Source: JASHPR01 sp963842355 (lineage in GTDB: Bacteria > Actinomycetota > Actinomycetes > Streptosporangiales > Streptosporangiaceae). Taken from it: DNA of 64,000 bases. Numbering within the stretch: position 1 is the stretch's first letter; the number at the start of each line of letters is the position of its first letter. The position numbers and the translations under genes were made by a program. The notes below the pieces were generated by a model. The model worked only from the letters and a program-made list of their open reading frames with translations, did no database searches and was not told the origin of the DNA. Where the stretch lies: contig CAWJGC010000015.1 in assembly GCA_963842355.1 (NCBI GenBank), positions 1 to 64,000 on the forward strand, written 5' to 3'. Below are positions 18,834-28,599 of the stretch, in pieces.

Positions 18834-19468
18834 GCGACGCGAAAGGCACACCACGCGGCGGCCGGTTCCCTGGCTTCGACTCGGCGGTGCAGGCGTCGCA
18901 CTGGGATGCCACGACTGCAGGGGTGGTCCTGTCCCGGCTCGGAATGCCGCCGGACATCCGGTTCTTCACCCCGGCGGAGGAGGCCATTGCGACCGCGCTC
19001 TGCGATCAGCTTCTCGATCTGGGCGAGGGCGCCAGGGTGGCGGTGGTGAACCTGATCGATGCGCGACTGGCCGAGCGGGAGACCGACGGCTGGCGTTACG
19101 AGGACATGCCCGAGGACGGCCAGGCATGGCGGCAGTCGCTGGCCGCCCTGGACGCGAACGCGGCCGTCCGGTATGGCTGCGGGTTCGCTGAAAGCTCCTC
19201 GCCCGACCAGATCAAGCTGATCCAGGCGGTGCAGGATCTGGGCACCGGCGACTGGAACGACCTGAATGCCGGGCACGTGTGGACCTTGTGGACGCGGTAT
19301 GCCTGCACGGCGTTCTACGCGCACCCGTCGGCCTGGGACGAGATCGGCTTTCCCGGCCCGGCTTACCCCCGGGGCTACAAGAACCCCGGCATCGATGCGC
19401 GCGAGCCGTTCGAGGTCCGTGACGTCAAGCCGTCCGACGACCCAGTCCGCGAGGACGGAACGCGATGA
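18830..19468 (+). CDS. Gluconate 2-dehydrogenase subunit 3-like protein
   Basis: 212 residues from GTG 18830, overlapping the previous stop. The region RFFTPAEEAIATALCDQLLD (followed by VNLIDARLAER) and the C-terminal WTRYACTAFYAHPSAWDEIG with FPGPAYPRGY are the signatures of the gluconate 2-dehydrogenase gamma-subunit family. Those subunits pair with a GMC-type flavoprotein. No Tat or Sec signal is obvious in this copy. The reading frame is intact and coupled to both neighbours (its TGA overlaps the ATG at 19465), so a complex with the GMC subunit is likely. Confidence 0.85.
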   Translation: MSDAKGTPRGGRFPGFDSAVQASHWDATTAGVVLSRLGMPPDIRFFTPAEEAIATALCDQLLDLGEGARVAVVNLIDARLAERETDGWRYEDMPEDGQAWRQSLAALDANAAVRYGCGFAESSSPDQIKLIQAVQDLGTGDWNDLNAGHVWTLWTRYACTAFYAHPSAWDEIGFPGPAYPRGYKNPGIDAREPFEVRDVKPSDDPVREDGTR

Positions 19469-21098
19469 GCAACGTGCGGGACCGCAACGAGTCGGCATGG
19501 CTGCTGCCCAACGATGGCACCCGCACGAATCACCGGCTACGCGCTGACATGCGCCGGTTCGCTGACACCGACGAGGTGGACCTGGTGGTCGTCGGCTGCG
19601 GGGCAGGCGGGTCCACCATGCTGCAGCGGCTGGCGCAGGCTGGCGGGTGGCCGGCCTGGACGCGGGGCCGTTCTGGGACCCTGATGCGGACTGGGTCAGC
19701 GACAAGGCCGGCTCGCATCACCTGTACTGGACCGATCCGCGGGTGATCGCCGGCGGCGACCCGGTCCCGCTGGGGTCGAACAATTCCGGCCGCGGCGTGG
19801 GCGGGTCGATGATCCATTACGCCGGTTACACCCCAAGGTTTCATCCCAGCGACTTCGCCACCTACACGCGGGACGGGGTGGGCGCCGACTGGCCGCTGAG
19901 TTACCAGGACCTGCGGCCCTATTACGAGCTGATCGAAGAGGAGCTGCCAGTCGCCGGGGAACGGTGGCCGTGGGGTGACCCGCACCCCTATCCCTACCGG
20001 CCGCACCCGGTGGGCGGCAACGGCGAGATCTTCCTGCGCGGCGCCCGGGCACTGGGCATCGACGCGAAGGTCGGGCCGGTCGCCATCGCCAACGGCCGCT
20101 TCGGCAACCGTCCGCATTGCATCTACCGCGGCTTCTGCCTGCAGGGATGCAAGGTCAACGCCAAGGCTTCACCGCTGATCACGCACATTCCCGACGCACT
20201 GGCCCATGGCGCCGAGGTCCGCGCCGATGCCATGGTGACCAGCGTCGAGGTGGACGAGCGCACCGGCGAGGCTACCGGCGTGCATTACGTCAAGGGCGGC
20301 GCACCCCGATTCCAGCGCGCCAGGATGGTCGCGGTTGCCGGCTACTCGATCGAGACGCCGCGGCTGCTGCTCAACTCGGCATCCAGGCGGTTCCCGGACG
20401 GGCTGTGCAATGACTTCGACCAGGTGGGCCGCTACCTGATGGTGCAGGGCGCGCCGCAGACCGCAGGCCGGTTTGACGCCGAGGTCCGGATGTACAAGTC
20501 GCCGCCGCCGGAGGTGAGCTCCGAGGAGTTCTACGAGACTGACCCGGCCAAGGACTACAAGCGCGGATTCTCTATTCAGACGGTGTCCCCGCTGCCGATC
20601 ACCTGGGCCGAGCATGTCGCAGCCCAGGGCCACTGGGGCGGGTCGCTGCGGGAGTACATGAGCGACTACGTGCACTGGTCCTGCCTGGGCGCATTGTGCG
20701 AGTTCTTGCCGCTCCCGGAGAACCGAGTGACCCTGGCGCAAGAGAAGGACCGGTACGGCCTTCCGGTCGCGCATTTCTCCTACAGCCAGTGCGCCAACGA
20801 CCGTGCCCTGATGCAGGCCGCACAGTCGGTGATGGAAGACCTGCTGCATGCGGCGGGCGCCGACGAGGTAATCACCATCAACCGCTACGCGCACCTAGTC
20901 GGCGGGGCACGGATGGCCGCAGATGAGCAACACGGCGTCGTGAACGCTGACTGCCGCAGTTTCGCGGTGCCCAATCTCTACATTACTGACGGCAGCGCCC
21001 TGCCCACCCAGGGCAGCGCGAACCCGGCGTTGACGATCATGGCGGTGGCCGCCCGTGCCGCCAGGCTGATAGCCGATGGGCGCCGTCTGCGGTGCTGA
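19465..21098 (+). pseudogene. GMC family flavin oxidoreductase with one frameshift
   Basis: From ATG 19465 the first frame carries the FAD-binding loop (VDLVVVGCGAGGSTMLQRL). At about 19640 one base appears to be missing, since restoring it gives AGWRVAGLDAGPFWDPDADW, and the rest (483 residues) runs intact to 21098. It includes SNNSGRGVGGSMIHYAGYTP, a Cys-containing loop (CIYRGFCLQGCKVNAK), YAHLVGGARM and the closing YITDGSALPTQGSANPALTI. With the two upstream genes it would form a membrane-linked sugar, polyol or alcohol dehydrogenase. Function depends entirely on whether the single indel is real. Confidence 0.85.
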
Positions 21099-21155
21099 CT
21101 TACCTGCGCCGCGCCGCAGCGTGGCGTTCCCGGTAATCGTTAGGAGGAAATACCG

Positions 21156-22949
21156 ATGGCCACTACTACTGTCGCCGACTACCTGCTTGCCCGGCTGCGC
21201 GAGTGGGGCGTCGACAAGGTGTTCGGCTTCCCCGGCGACGGCATCAACGGCATTCTCGCCGCCTGGGGCCGCGCCGAGAACAACCCGAAGTTCATCCAGG
21301 CCCGGCATGAGGAGATGAGCGCGTTCGAGGCGGTCGGTTACGCGAAATTCACCGGGCGCTTCGGCGTCTGCATGGCCACCTCGGGTCCTGGTGCCGTGCA
21401 CCTGCTGAATGGCCTTTACGACGCCAAGCTCGACCACGTTCCCGTAGTGGCGATCGTGGGCCAGACCAGCCGGTCGGCCATGGGCGGCTCCTACCAGCAG
21501 GAAGTGGACCTGCTCAGCCTGTTCAAGGACGTCGCCAGCGAGTATGTGCAGATGGTTACCGTCCCCGAGCAACTGCCTGGCGTGCTGGACCGGGCCATCC
21601 GCGTCGCGCTCAGCGAGCGGGCGCCGACGGCGATCATCATCCCCTCCGACGTCCAAGAGCTGGAGTACTTCGCGCCGGCGCATGCGTTCAAGATGGTGCC
21701 ATCCAGCATCGGGGTCGACTGGCCCACCGCGACGCCCGGCGACGCCGCGATCGCGCGCGCGGCGAAGGTACTCAACGCGGGCCAGAAGGTCGCGATCCTG
21801 GCCGGGTCCGGCGCCCGCGGGGCTCGTGAGGAATTGCAGCAGGTCGCTGAGCTGCTCGGTGCCGGGGTCGCGAAGCCGCTGCTGGGCAAGGACGTGCTCG
21901 CCGACGACTTGCCCTACGTCACGGGCTCGATCGGCCTGCTCGGCACCCGCCCCAGCTACGAGATGATGATGGGCTGCGACACGCTGCTGACCGTGGGCTC
22001 CAGCTTCCCCTACACGCAGTTCCTGCCGGAGTTCGACCAGGCCCGCGCGGTGCAGATCGACATCGATGGCAAGTACATCGGCATGCGCTACCCCTACGAG
22101 GTCAATCTCGTCGGCGACGCCGCCGCGACCTTGCGTGCCCTTATTTCGCAGCTGGAGCGCAAGCAGGACCGGTCCTGGCGCGAGAACATCGAGGAGAACG
22201 TGGCCCGCTGGTGGGAAGTCATGGAGGCCGAGGCCCTAGTGGAGGCCGATCCGATCAATCCGATGCGGCTGTTCCATGAGCTGTCGTCCCGGCTGCCGGG
22301 CAACGCCATCATCGCCGCCGACTCCGGCTCGTCGGCGAACTGGTACGCGCGGCACCTGCGGTTCCATGGCGACATGCGCGGATCGCTGTCGGGCAATCTC
22401 GCCACAATGGGTCCGGGCGTACCCTACGGGATCGGCGCCAAGTTCGGCCATCCCGACCGCCCGGTATTCGTCTTCGCAGGGGACGGCGCAATGCAGATGA
22501 ACGGGCTGGCCGAGCTGATCACCATCAAGCACTACTGGCGGGAGTGGTCCGATCCGCGGCTGATCATCGCGGTCCTGCACAATGACGACCTCAACCAGGT
22601 GACCTGGGAGATGCGGGCAATGGAGGGCGCTCCGAAGTTCGCCGAGTCTCAGACTCTGCCCAGCGTCGACTATGCAGGGTTCGCCGCGAGCCTCGGCCTC
22701 GAAGGAATCGCTGTCGACAAGCCCGGCGACATCGGCCCTGCATGGGACCGGGCGCTTGCAGCCGGTCGGCCGACGCTGCTGGACGTGCGCTGCGACCCGA
22801 ACGTGCCGCCGATCCCGCCGCACGCGACGCTCGATCAGATGAAGGATGCCGGGCGGGCAATACTCAAGGGCGACCAGGACCGGTGGGGCATAGTCAAGGA
22901 AGGCGTGAAGACAAAGGTCCAGGAATTCCTGCCGCACAAGGAAGACTGA
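21156..22949 (+). CDS. TPP-dependent pyruvate oxidase/acetolactate synthase-like enzyme
   Basis: 597 residues, intact. TAGGAGG lies just before ATG 21156. Three domains of the POX/ALS family are present: N-terminal pyrimidine-binding domain with the catalytic Glu (QARHEEMSAF, Glu52/53), a central domain (about 195-330; VAILAGSGARGAREEL), and the PP domain with GDGAMQMN (442 onward) and NDDLNQV about 34 residues later for Mg-TPP. The C-terminal KTKVQEFLPHKED resembles pyruvate-oxidase-type tails rather than biosynthetic ALS, so oxidative decarboxylation of pyruvate is the better guess. It follows the GMC cluster at 57 bp and may be co-transcribed. A fragment of another such enzyme lies at 47.6-48.0 kb. 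Confidence 0.85.
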   Translation: MATTTVADYLLARLREWGVDKVFGFPGDGINGILAAWGRAENNPKFIQARHEEMSAFEAVGYAKFTGRFGVCMATSGPGAVHLLNGLYDAKLDHVPVVAIVGQTSRSAMGGSYQQEVDLLSLFKDVASEYVQMVTVPEQLPGVLDRAIRVALSERAPTAIIIPSDVQELEYFAPAHAFKMVPSSIGVDWPTATPGDAAIARAAKVLNAGQKVAILAGSGARGAREELQQVAELLGAGVAKPLLGKDVLADDLPYVTGSIGLLGTRPSYEMMMGCDTLLTVGSSFPYTQFLPEFDQARAVQIDIDGKYIGMRYPYEVNLVGDAAATLRALISQLERKQDRSWRENIEENVARWWEVMEAEALVEADPINPMRLFHELSSRLPGNAIIAADSGSSANWYARHLRFHGDMRGSLSGNLATMGPGVPYGIGAKFGHPDRPVFVFAGDGAMQMNGLAELITIKHYWREWSDPRLIIAVLHNDDLNQVTWEMRAMEGAPKFAESQTLPSVDYAGFAASLGLEGIAVDKPGDIGPAWDRALAAGRPTLLDVRCDPNVPPIPPHATLDQMKDAGRAILKGDQDRWGIVKEGVKTKVQEFLPHKED

Positions 22950-23389
22950 CCTCCTCCGGCACTGCTGTCTGCCACCCGCTCCCGGTCGGCGCGGCATTAC
23001 CGGCGCGTGGTTCGGCCGCCCGCCGGGACGTCCTCAGCGAAGGCCAACGGCGCGCGCGACACGCGGCGCGGCCTGACAGGCGATGCAGCGCGGCGAGCTC
23101 AGCCATCGACGCGATTACCTGCCCGGGATGGCGATCTGCCGCGGCAGCGGGTCAAGCCCGGCGCGGCGGCGGCTCTTCTCATAGGTGTTGCTCACGGCGC
23201 TCCCCTTCCTTCGTCGGATGACTTGGCGGCCGCCCGACACTTGACCTGAGACAGCGCTTCTCACGGTCCGCATGCGCGCTGATATCTGTGATTGAGGTCG
23301 CGTTCGCGGCAGCCAGCCTGAGGAACGCCAAGGCCGCCCGAAGACCTCCCCAACGGTGTGGTCCGCTAGCTGAGCCTGGTATGCCCGGT
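22950..23389. other. No gene recognised
   Basis: No frame with a start signal and family resemblance. It separates the TPP enzyme from a phospholipase C fragment. Confidence 0.4.
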
Positions 23390-23590
23390 ACCGCGTCGCA
23401 CGGCCGGAGTACGTCTGTTCCGAGGTCCTCGACCACACCTCCGTGCTCAGGCTCGTCGAGGAGAAAAGGAACCTGCCCGCGCTCACCGCCGGGACTTCGC
23501 GGCCCATACGCCATTGGATGCGCCGGACCTCACCAGCGATCCCGCGTTCGGCAAGCCTCCGTCCCTGCCCGAACCCAGCCTGAAGTAGGG
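23390..23590 (+). pseudogene. C-terminal fragment of a phosphoesterase-family phospholipase C
   Basis: Translation gives RPEYVCSEVLDHTSVLRLVE, EKRNLPALTA, then after one lost base RDFAAHTPLDAPDLTSDPAF and KPPSLPEP, ending in TAG at about 23590. This is the conserved end of actinobacterial acid-phosphatase-like phospholipases C (the DHTSVL..EE region). The N-terminal ~80% is missing. The same fragment, followed by the same DUF1206 gene, recurs at 43.79-44.95 kb. Confidence 0.7.
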
Positions 23591-23641
23591 CTCCTGGTAG
23601 CTGGAGGTTTATCGGGGTGGCTGAGGGAAGAGAAGGGGGCC

Positions 23642-24469
23642 ATGCGATCAATGGCTACCGCCGCTCGTGCCTCCGGCACGGTAAGGCGCGCATCCGACAG
23701 CTCCGCGGCGCGGGCCCTGGCCCGGGCAGGCCTCACGGCACGCGGGGTCCTCTACATCCTCATCGGCTGGGTCGCGATCCTGGTCGCGCTCGGCCAGACC
23801 TCCCGCCAGGCCGACCAGCAAGGCGCCCTGCAGCTGCTGGCCGGCCAGCCTTACGGCCTGGTCTCCCTGTGGCTGCTCGGCATAGGCTTCGCCGGCTACG
23901 CGCTGTGGCGCCTCAGTGAAGCTGCCTTCGGCGTCACCGGCGAGGGGGACGGCGCTGGCGCCCGGCTGAAGTCTATGGCCCGGGCCGTGATCTACGCCTT
24001 CTTCGCCTACCTGACATTCAGGATCATCTCCGGCGCGGGCGGCGGCAGCCAGACCCGCAAGCAGCAGGACCTGACCGCGACGGTCATGCATCATGCTGGC
24101 GGGCGGTGGCTGGTGGGCATCGTCGGCCTGGTCATCGTGATCGCCGGCCTGGTGCTGGTGGCCGAGGGCGTCCGCCGCAAGTTCCTGAAGTACCTGCGGC
24201 TTGCGCAGGTGAGCCCCCGTACTCGCCGCGTCGTTGAGTGGCTCGGCATGATCGGGACCGCTGCCCGGGGCGCGGTGTTCGGCCTCGCCGGGATCCTGGT
24301 GATCGAGGCGGCCGTCACCTACCAGCCGTCCAAGGCGGGCGGCATCGACCAGGCCCTGCTCACGCTGCGCAACCAGCCGTTCGGCGAGTTCCTGCTGATC
24401 CTCGCGGCGCTCGGCCTGATCATCTTCGGTATCTATGGCCTGTGCGAGGCGCGGTGGCGGAAAGTCTAG
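23642..24469 (+). CDS. DUF1206 membrane protein
   Basis: 275 residues with six predicted membrane helices in three repeated pairs, as in DUF1206. Each repeat begins with an ARAGLTARGVLYILIG-like segment (residues about 26-45, then SMARAVIYAFFAYLTF, then GTAARGAVFGLAGILVI). The closing segment is LLTLRNQPFGEFLLILAALG with FGIYGLCEARWRKV. The start is set by homology with the copy at 44125 (both begin MRS). The function of the family is unknown to me. Intact, unlike its paralogue. Confidence 0.85.
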   Translation: MRSMATAARASGTVRRASDSSAARALARAGLTARGVLYILIGWVAILVALGQTSRQADQQGALQLLAGQPYGLVSLWLLGIGFAGYALWRLSEAAFGVTGEGDGAGARLKSMARAVIYAFFAYLTFRIISGAGGGSQTRKQQDLTATVMHHAGGRWLVGIVGLVIVIAGLVLVAEGVRRKFLKYLRLAQVSPRTRRVVEWLGMIGTAARGAVFGLAGILVIEAAVTYQPSKAGGIDQALLTLRNQPFGEFLLILAALGLIIFGIYGLCEARWRKV

Positions 24470-24512
24470 TTCCCGCGGATTCCGGCTCCGGCCGTTCCGG
24501 CCCGTGCCGCCG

Positions 24513-25112
24513 ATGACGGCCGACAAGGCGACAGCGGGCGGCTCGCACGAAGGACCGCTAGAGGCTGGCGCGCAGCGCGTGGGCAAGATGGCCGAAAAGC
24601 TCGACGAGCTGGTTGAGCCAGCCGGCGAGCCCGAGAATGCCGTGCTGGCCGACAATGCGCGCGTGGTCCGGTGGGCGGGCCCGGCCTTCGCGCTGTTTTC
24701 GCTGGTCCTGCTGCCCTGGACCGTCTACCTGGGATACTCGCTTCCTTCGCGGCAGGTGTCCCCGGACTACGACGTCGCATGGGCGGGATTCGACGTCATA
24801 CTTCTGGTAGCGCTAGCCAGCACGGGCTACTTCGCGCTCCGGCGATCCCGGTACCTGGCGACGGCCGCGACCGCGACGGCCACGCTGCTCGCCGTGGATG
24901 CCTGGTTTGACGTCATGACCTCGCCACCGGGCCAGCGCGGCGAATCGGTCGCCTTGGCGTTGCTGGTTGAGCTTCCGCTGGCGTCAGTTTGCGCATGGCT
25001 GAGCCACCATACCCAGCCCCGGGTTCCGCAGATGAGCCTGGCGCCTGGTACACGAAACCCTGGCTTGACCTCGGGAAACGGAAGTGGGCATGACGAATCG
25101 GCGTGTATCTAG
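24513..25112 (+). CDS. Four-helix membrane protein, hypothetical
   Basis: 199 residues. A ~60-residue charged N-terminus (KMAEKLDELVEPAGEPENAV) precedes four membrane segments (WAGPAFALFSLVLLPWTVYL, AGFDVILLVALASTGYFAL, YLATAATATATLLAVDAWFD, ALALLVELPLASVCAWLS) and a polar tail. The DAWFDVMTSP motif near the third helix is recurrent in actinobacterial hypothetical membrane proteins. No clear ribosome binding site is seen, so the start could lie slightly downstream. Function unknown. Confidence 0.6.
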   Translation: MTADKATAGGSHEGPLEAGAQRVGKMAEKLDELVEPAGEPENAVLADNARVVRWAGPAFALFSLVLLPWTVYLGYSLPSRQVSPDYDVAWAGFDVILLVALASTGYFALRRSRYLATAATATATLLAVDAWFDVMTSPPGQRGESVALALLVELPLASVCAWLSHHTQPRVPQMSLAPGTRNPGLTSGNGSGHDESACI

Positions 25113-25536
25113 GCGCCACCGTTCTCGCAGGTCACGGACACTGCACCGGTCAGAGCGCCCGGCTCGCCGCAGGAGCTGCGCGGTGATGCTACTGCGCGCC
25201 GTGCATAGGCAACCGGTGAACAATATGGCCTGCAGCCCGAAACGTGCAACGATATGTACGGGTATGTCGCCGCCTGGCCGTGACAAAGAGCCGGTCACAG
25301 CGCTGACGGCGCGGCGCGCTGGCATGCGGAAACGCGTGCACCTAGATACACGCACGGTGTACCTGGATCAGTTCTGTCTTCGCAGCTCACAGGCCGGATT
25401 CGTAGACCATGCTGGGCGTCGAACTGCGGAACCCGGGCCAGCAGCTCGCCGAGCGGCGGGTAGTCCTGTTGCTGCGCCGCACCCACAGCCCAGGAGTGGG
25501 ACACGGGGGCGTTGAAAGAGCCGTACCGCCTAGCCG
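25113..25536. other. Mostly non-coding
   Basis: No convincing gene. On the minus strand about 25400-25504 reads as a coherent peptide (WAVGAAQQQDYPPLGELLAR, VPQFDAQHGLRI) that could be the end of a lost protein, but I do not recognise it. Confidence 0.35.
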
Positions 25537-26427
25537 CTAGCGCCGGGCCGTCGCGGGAACACGCAGCAGCAGGTTCCCCGGCTGCAGGGTGACCCTCAGC
25601 CGCCGTGTGAACCCGGCGACCTCCCCGTCAACCTGCCACCGCCACGCACGGCCGACGTCCACGAGCAGCTCGAGGCAGGCGAGGTGGCCCAGGCGGCCGG
25701 TCTTGCGCCTGAGCAGCACGTCGGCGGCGAGGTGGAGCCAACCCACCCATCCCCGCGCGGTGAGGACCGCCACGTCAAGCACCCCATCATCTGGCACCGC
25801 GTCCGGCAGCAACCGGACGCCACCCTGCAGCGAGCCGACGTTGCCGATGATCACGCCGCTGGCCCAGCCCCGCCGCGGCGGGCCGCCGTCCGCCCGCAGC
25901 CTCACCCTCGCCGGGCGGTCACCGAGATGCCGGATCGCGGACAACACGTAGGCGGCCCAGCCCCACGCGCGTCTTCAACTCCTCGCTCGCGCCTCCGAGC
26001 ATCTCAGCGTCGAATCCGATCCCTGCCATCACCACGAACGGACGGCCATTAGCCATGCCGACGTCCAGCCGCCGGTCGGATCCCGTCAGCGCTACCGTCA
26101 GCGCCTGGTCCAGAGACAAGGGCAGGCCGAGGTTGCGCGCGAGCAGATTCCCGGTGCCACACGGCAGCACGCCAAGCGGGATCCCCCGAGCCTGCGACGC
26201 CACCCACGCAGGCGGTGACGGTCCCGTCGCCCCCGCTGGCCAGCACCAGGTCAACCCGGGAGTGCACGGCTTCCCGGGCGAGCCGCTCACCGGTGTCATC
26301 GGGTCTCGTTTCCAGCCATAGCAGCTCGGCCCAGCCACGTTCCGTCATGGCCTTGCGGACGGCGGCCCGGAAACCGTCCCATGTCGTCGTGCTTCGCCGG
26401 GTGTATCACCACCGCGGCGCGTCTCAC
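25537..26427 (-). pseudogene. Diacylglycerol/lipid kinase, multiply frameshifted
   Basis: GTG 26427 overlaps the TGA of the DUF421 gene. Pieces of a DagK-type lipid kinase follow in changing frames: RRAAVVIHPAKHDD; AMTERGWAELLWLETRPDDTG with VDLVLASGGDGTVTACV (the GGDGT nucleotide motif); IPLGVLPCGTGNLLARNLGL; VVMAGIGFDAEMLGGASEEL; SGVIIGNVGSLQGGVRLLPD, GVLDVAVL; WQVDGEVAGF. At least three single-base shifts (about 26375, 26190 and 25950) are needed. All motifs survive, so the damage is recent or artefactual. A second, even more broken copy is at 44.95 kb. Confidence 0.8.
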
Positions 26428-26993
26428 CGGGACGCCGCCAGCAGCTCAAGCGAGCTTTCTATCGCCTGGAGCTGGGCGCGCAGGCCGGCGATATCGCTCT
26501 TGCTCGCGCTCTGCTCTTCCTTCTTGAGCGTGAGCACCAGCTGCCCGTTCGGTTCCATCAGGCCGGTAGCGATCTCCGAGATGTCGTCGCCGTTCTGCAC
26601 CCGGATGGCGCGTTCGACATCGCTCGGCCGCAACGACAGCCGTCTGGCGGCGCCGGGTAGGAAGCGGCCGTCTTCTATAACCGTCGTCGGCTTGCCCTCC
26701 AGTATTCGCGCCGCCCGGTCGCTGACGGCTATCCACCGGTTGAGCACCGCGTTGACGGTGACCAGGGTGGCCGCTCCGATGATCCCGCCCAGGAGACTGC
26801 TGTCGTTGCCGATGATGGCGTTCTGAACCACGTTGGACAGCAGGAACAAGACGACAAAATCGAACATGTTAAGACTCGCCAGGTCTCGTTTCCCGGCCAG
26901 CCGGAACAAGATCAGGATCGTCGCGTACACCAAGACGGTGCGCAGGATCTTCTCCGCGATCGGGATCTGGACAGCGAACATCGAATGCCACAT
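26424..26993 (-). CDS. DUF421 (YetF-like) membrane protein
   Basis: 189 residues: three N-terminal membrane helices (about 10-85; ILRTVLVYATILILFRLAGK, FDFVVLFLLSNVVQNAIIG, LGGIIGAATLVTVNAVLNRW), then a cytoplasmic domain with the family pattern KPTTVIEDGRFLPGAARR, RPSDVERAIRVQNGDDIS and LVLTLKKEEQS, and a short coiled coil at the end. YetF relatives are linked to spore or envelope stress in Bacillus, but the biochemical role is not established. The stop overlaps the start of the lipid kinase gene, suggesting an operon. Confidence 0.85.
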   Translation of the reverse strand: MWHSMFAVQIPIAEKILRTVLVYATILILFRLAGKRDLASLNMFDFVVLFLLSNVVQNAIIGNDSSLLGGIIGAATLVTVNAVLNRWIAVSDRAARILEGKPTTVIEDGRFLPGAARRLSLRPSDVERAIRVQNGDDISEIATGLMEPNGQLVLTLKKEEQSASKSDIAGLRAQLQAIESSLELLAASR

Positions 26994-27064
26994 GGGAGCA
27001 ACCCCTCATCCTGGCTGTACTTCTGGCCACCACGGTTGGCGGCAGAACGGCTGTCGCACATAGC

Positions 27065-27727
27065 TCACCGAGTGGCCTTGACGCCTGGCCGTTCGCCGGC
27101 CCCGCCCGGCCGCGGGCCGCCCGGGGAAGCGTTCTCAGCCCCGCGCCACCGGGCGTAACGCCAAACGCCAACGGTCATGGCGAACAGCACCACCGCGCCG
27201 ATGACGTACGTGGGCACGCGGAAGCCATTGACGATGGACGGCCAGTTGGCGCCGACGGCATAGCCGACGCAGGCCAGCGCCGCGGTCCAGGGAATGCAGC
27301 CGATGATGGTATAGATCCCGAATCGCATCGGGCCCAGGCCCGCGATACCGGCCGGCAGTGAGATGAAGGTCCGTACGACCGGCAGGACGCGGCCGATCAG
27401 GACGGCCCTGGGACCGTACCGGGCGAACCAGCGGTCGGCGCGGTCCAGGTCGTGGTCGCGCAGCCAGAGCCGCCGCCCCCAGCGCCGCAGCGCGCGCTGA
27501 CCGCCGTATCTGCCCACCGCCCAGGCGATGTAGCTGCCAACCACGTTGCCAGCCACCCCGGCGGCGATGACGGCGACGAGATTGAGGCTGGTCCCCGGGA
27601 CGGCCCCGGCGGCGACCGCGCCGCCGAAGATCATGATCAGCTCGGAGGGGACCGGTATGCACGCCGACTCCGCCACCATGAGCAGGAACACGGCAACGTA
27701 CCCGTAGGTGGCTATGAGGTGCTGCAT
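27065..27727 (-). CDS. DedA family membrane protein
   Basis: 220 residues from ATG 27727. Family motifs in order: ESACIPVPSELIMIFGGAVA, AGVAGNVVGSYIAWAVGRYG, the amphipathic LDRADRWFARYGPRAVLIGR, then LPVVRTFISLPAGIAGLG and IIGCIPWTAALACVGYAVG. About five membrane segments. DedA/VTT proteins are associated with lipid carrier flipping and proton-motive force homeostasis. The upstream in-frame extension to 27796 has no ribosome binding site, so the shorter start is preferred. It is 72 bp upstream of DUF421 on the same strand and probably belongs to that operon. Confidence 0.85.
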   Translation of the reverse strand: MQHLIATYGYVAVFLLMVAESACIPVPSELIMIFGGAVAAGAVPGTSLNLVAVIAAGVAGNVVGSYIAWAVGRYGGQRALRRWGRRLWLRDHDLDRADRWFARYGPRAVLIGRVLPVVRTFISLPAGIAGLGPMRFGIYTIIGCIPWTAALACVGYAVGANWPSIVNGFRVPTYVIGAVVLFAMTVGVWRYARWRGAENASPGGPRPGGAGERPGVKATR

Positions 27728-27923
27728 AGGCCTGCTTTCTTCCCGTTGGACTGCGTTGCTCTGCGGGTACGTGCCGCCAGTCGGCATGAAGTTCACGCCT
27801 ACCCCGCCGGGGCCGGGTTACTCAGCAGGCGAGCCGGTGATCCTGGGTAGCTCCCGCTGGGTAGCACTCCGGGCGTCGGATGGCGCAGCCGCACCCCGAT
27901 GACGAAATGCTGGCGCCGATCGC

Positions 27924-27931
27924 GGGTAGGC
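27924..27931 (+). promoter_or_regulatory. GGGTAGGC element shared with the paralogous gene at 38164
   Basis: GGGTAGGC starts exactly 48 bases before the ATG at 27972. The same octamer starts exactly 48 bases before the ATG of the paralogue at 38164. GGGTA is the -10 core of sigma-B-like stress promoters in actinomycetes. No clear GTTT-type -35 is seen, so the assignment is tentative. Confidence 0.4.
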
Positions 27932-27971
27932 ACCGCGGACCGGCCAAAACCTCGTGTCGAGAGGAGACGTG

Positions 27972-28331
27972 ATGGCCACCAACCGGCAAAAGGAAGCCGC
28001 CCGGCGCAACATCGCCAAGGCGCGGCAGGCGCAAGGCGCCCGGGCGCACGGCGAGAACATCCCCCGCCGCGGCCAGGGCATGAGCACCGCGGAGCAAGAC
28101 AAGCTGGCGGACCAGGAGTTCGCCTTCCCCAAGGAGCGCAAGGAGCCACTGACCGACGCCCGGCACGTGCGCAACGCGATCGCCCGTTTCGACCAGGTTG
28201 AAGGGGTCAGCGACGCGGAACGGGACCAGGCGTGGCAGCGGATCCTCGCCACCGCGAAACGCTACGACGTCGAGGTCTCCGCCTCCAGCTGGCGGGACCT
28301 CGCCAAAGGCGGCAAGGATCGCAAAGGCTAG
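27972..28331 (+). CDS. DUF6582-like small basic protein
   Basis: 119 residues; GAGGAG at 27961-27966 precedes the ATG. A Lys/Arg/Gln-rich N-terminus (RQKEAARRNIAKARQAQGAR) is followed by a compact helical domain: EFAFPKERKEPLTDARHVR, NAIARFDQVEGVSDAERDQA, WQRILATAKRYDVEV, SSWRDLAK. This domain matches the DUF6582 pattern found in actinobacterial and phage proteins. A paralogue about 80% identical lies at 38164-38523. Basic charge and small size suggest nucleic-acid association, but the function is unknown. Confidence 0.75.
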   Translation: MATNRQKEAARRNIAKARQAQGARAHGENIPRRGQGMSTAEQDKLADQEFAFPKERKEPLTDARHVRNAIARFDQVEGVSDAERDQAWQRILATAKRYDVEVSASSWRDLAKGGKDRKG

Positions 28332-28599
28332 CCGGCCAGCACGCAAACGCGCCGGGACGCTGCGCTTGCCGGCTTTCGCCTGAACCAGGCCGGTGGAAAC
28401 TGACCCCGCCCTAGAACCCAAACGTCGCCAGGGGGTCAAATTCGAGCGCCGTTGACAGCCCGTACCCGCCGATCGTCTTTGGGACCCAGGAACGCCGCCG
28501 AGTGCCAGATGGCCACCGCGCTTCCCACGCTGAGTTAGTCGCATCATCATGATGCAGCGCCGTCCCCGCTAGGCGCCGTGCCATCCGCCCACCAGGCCA

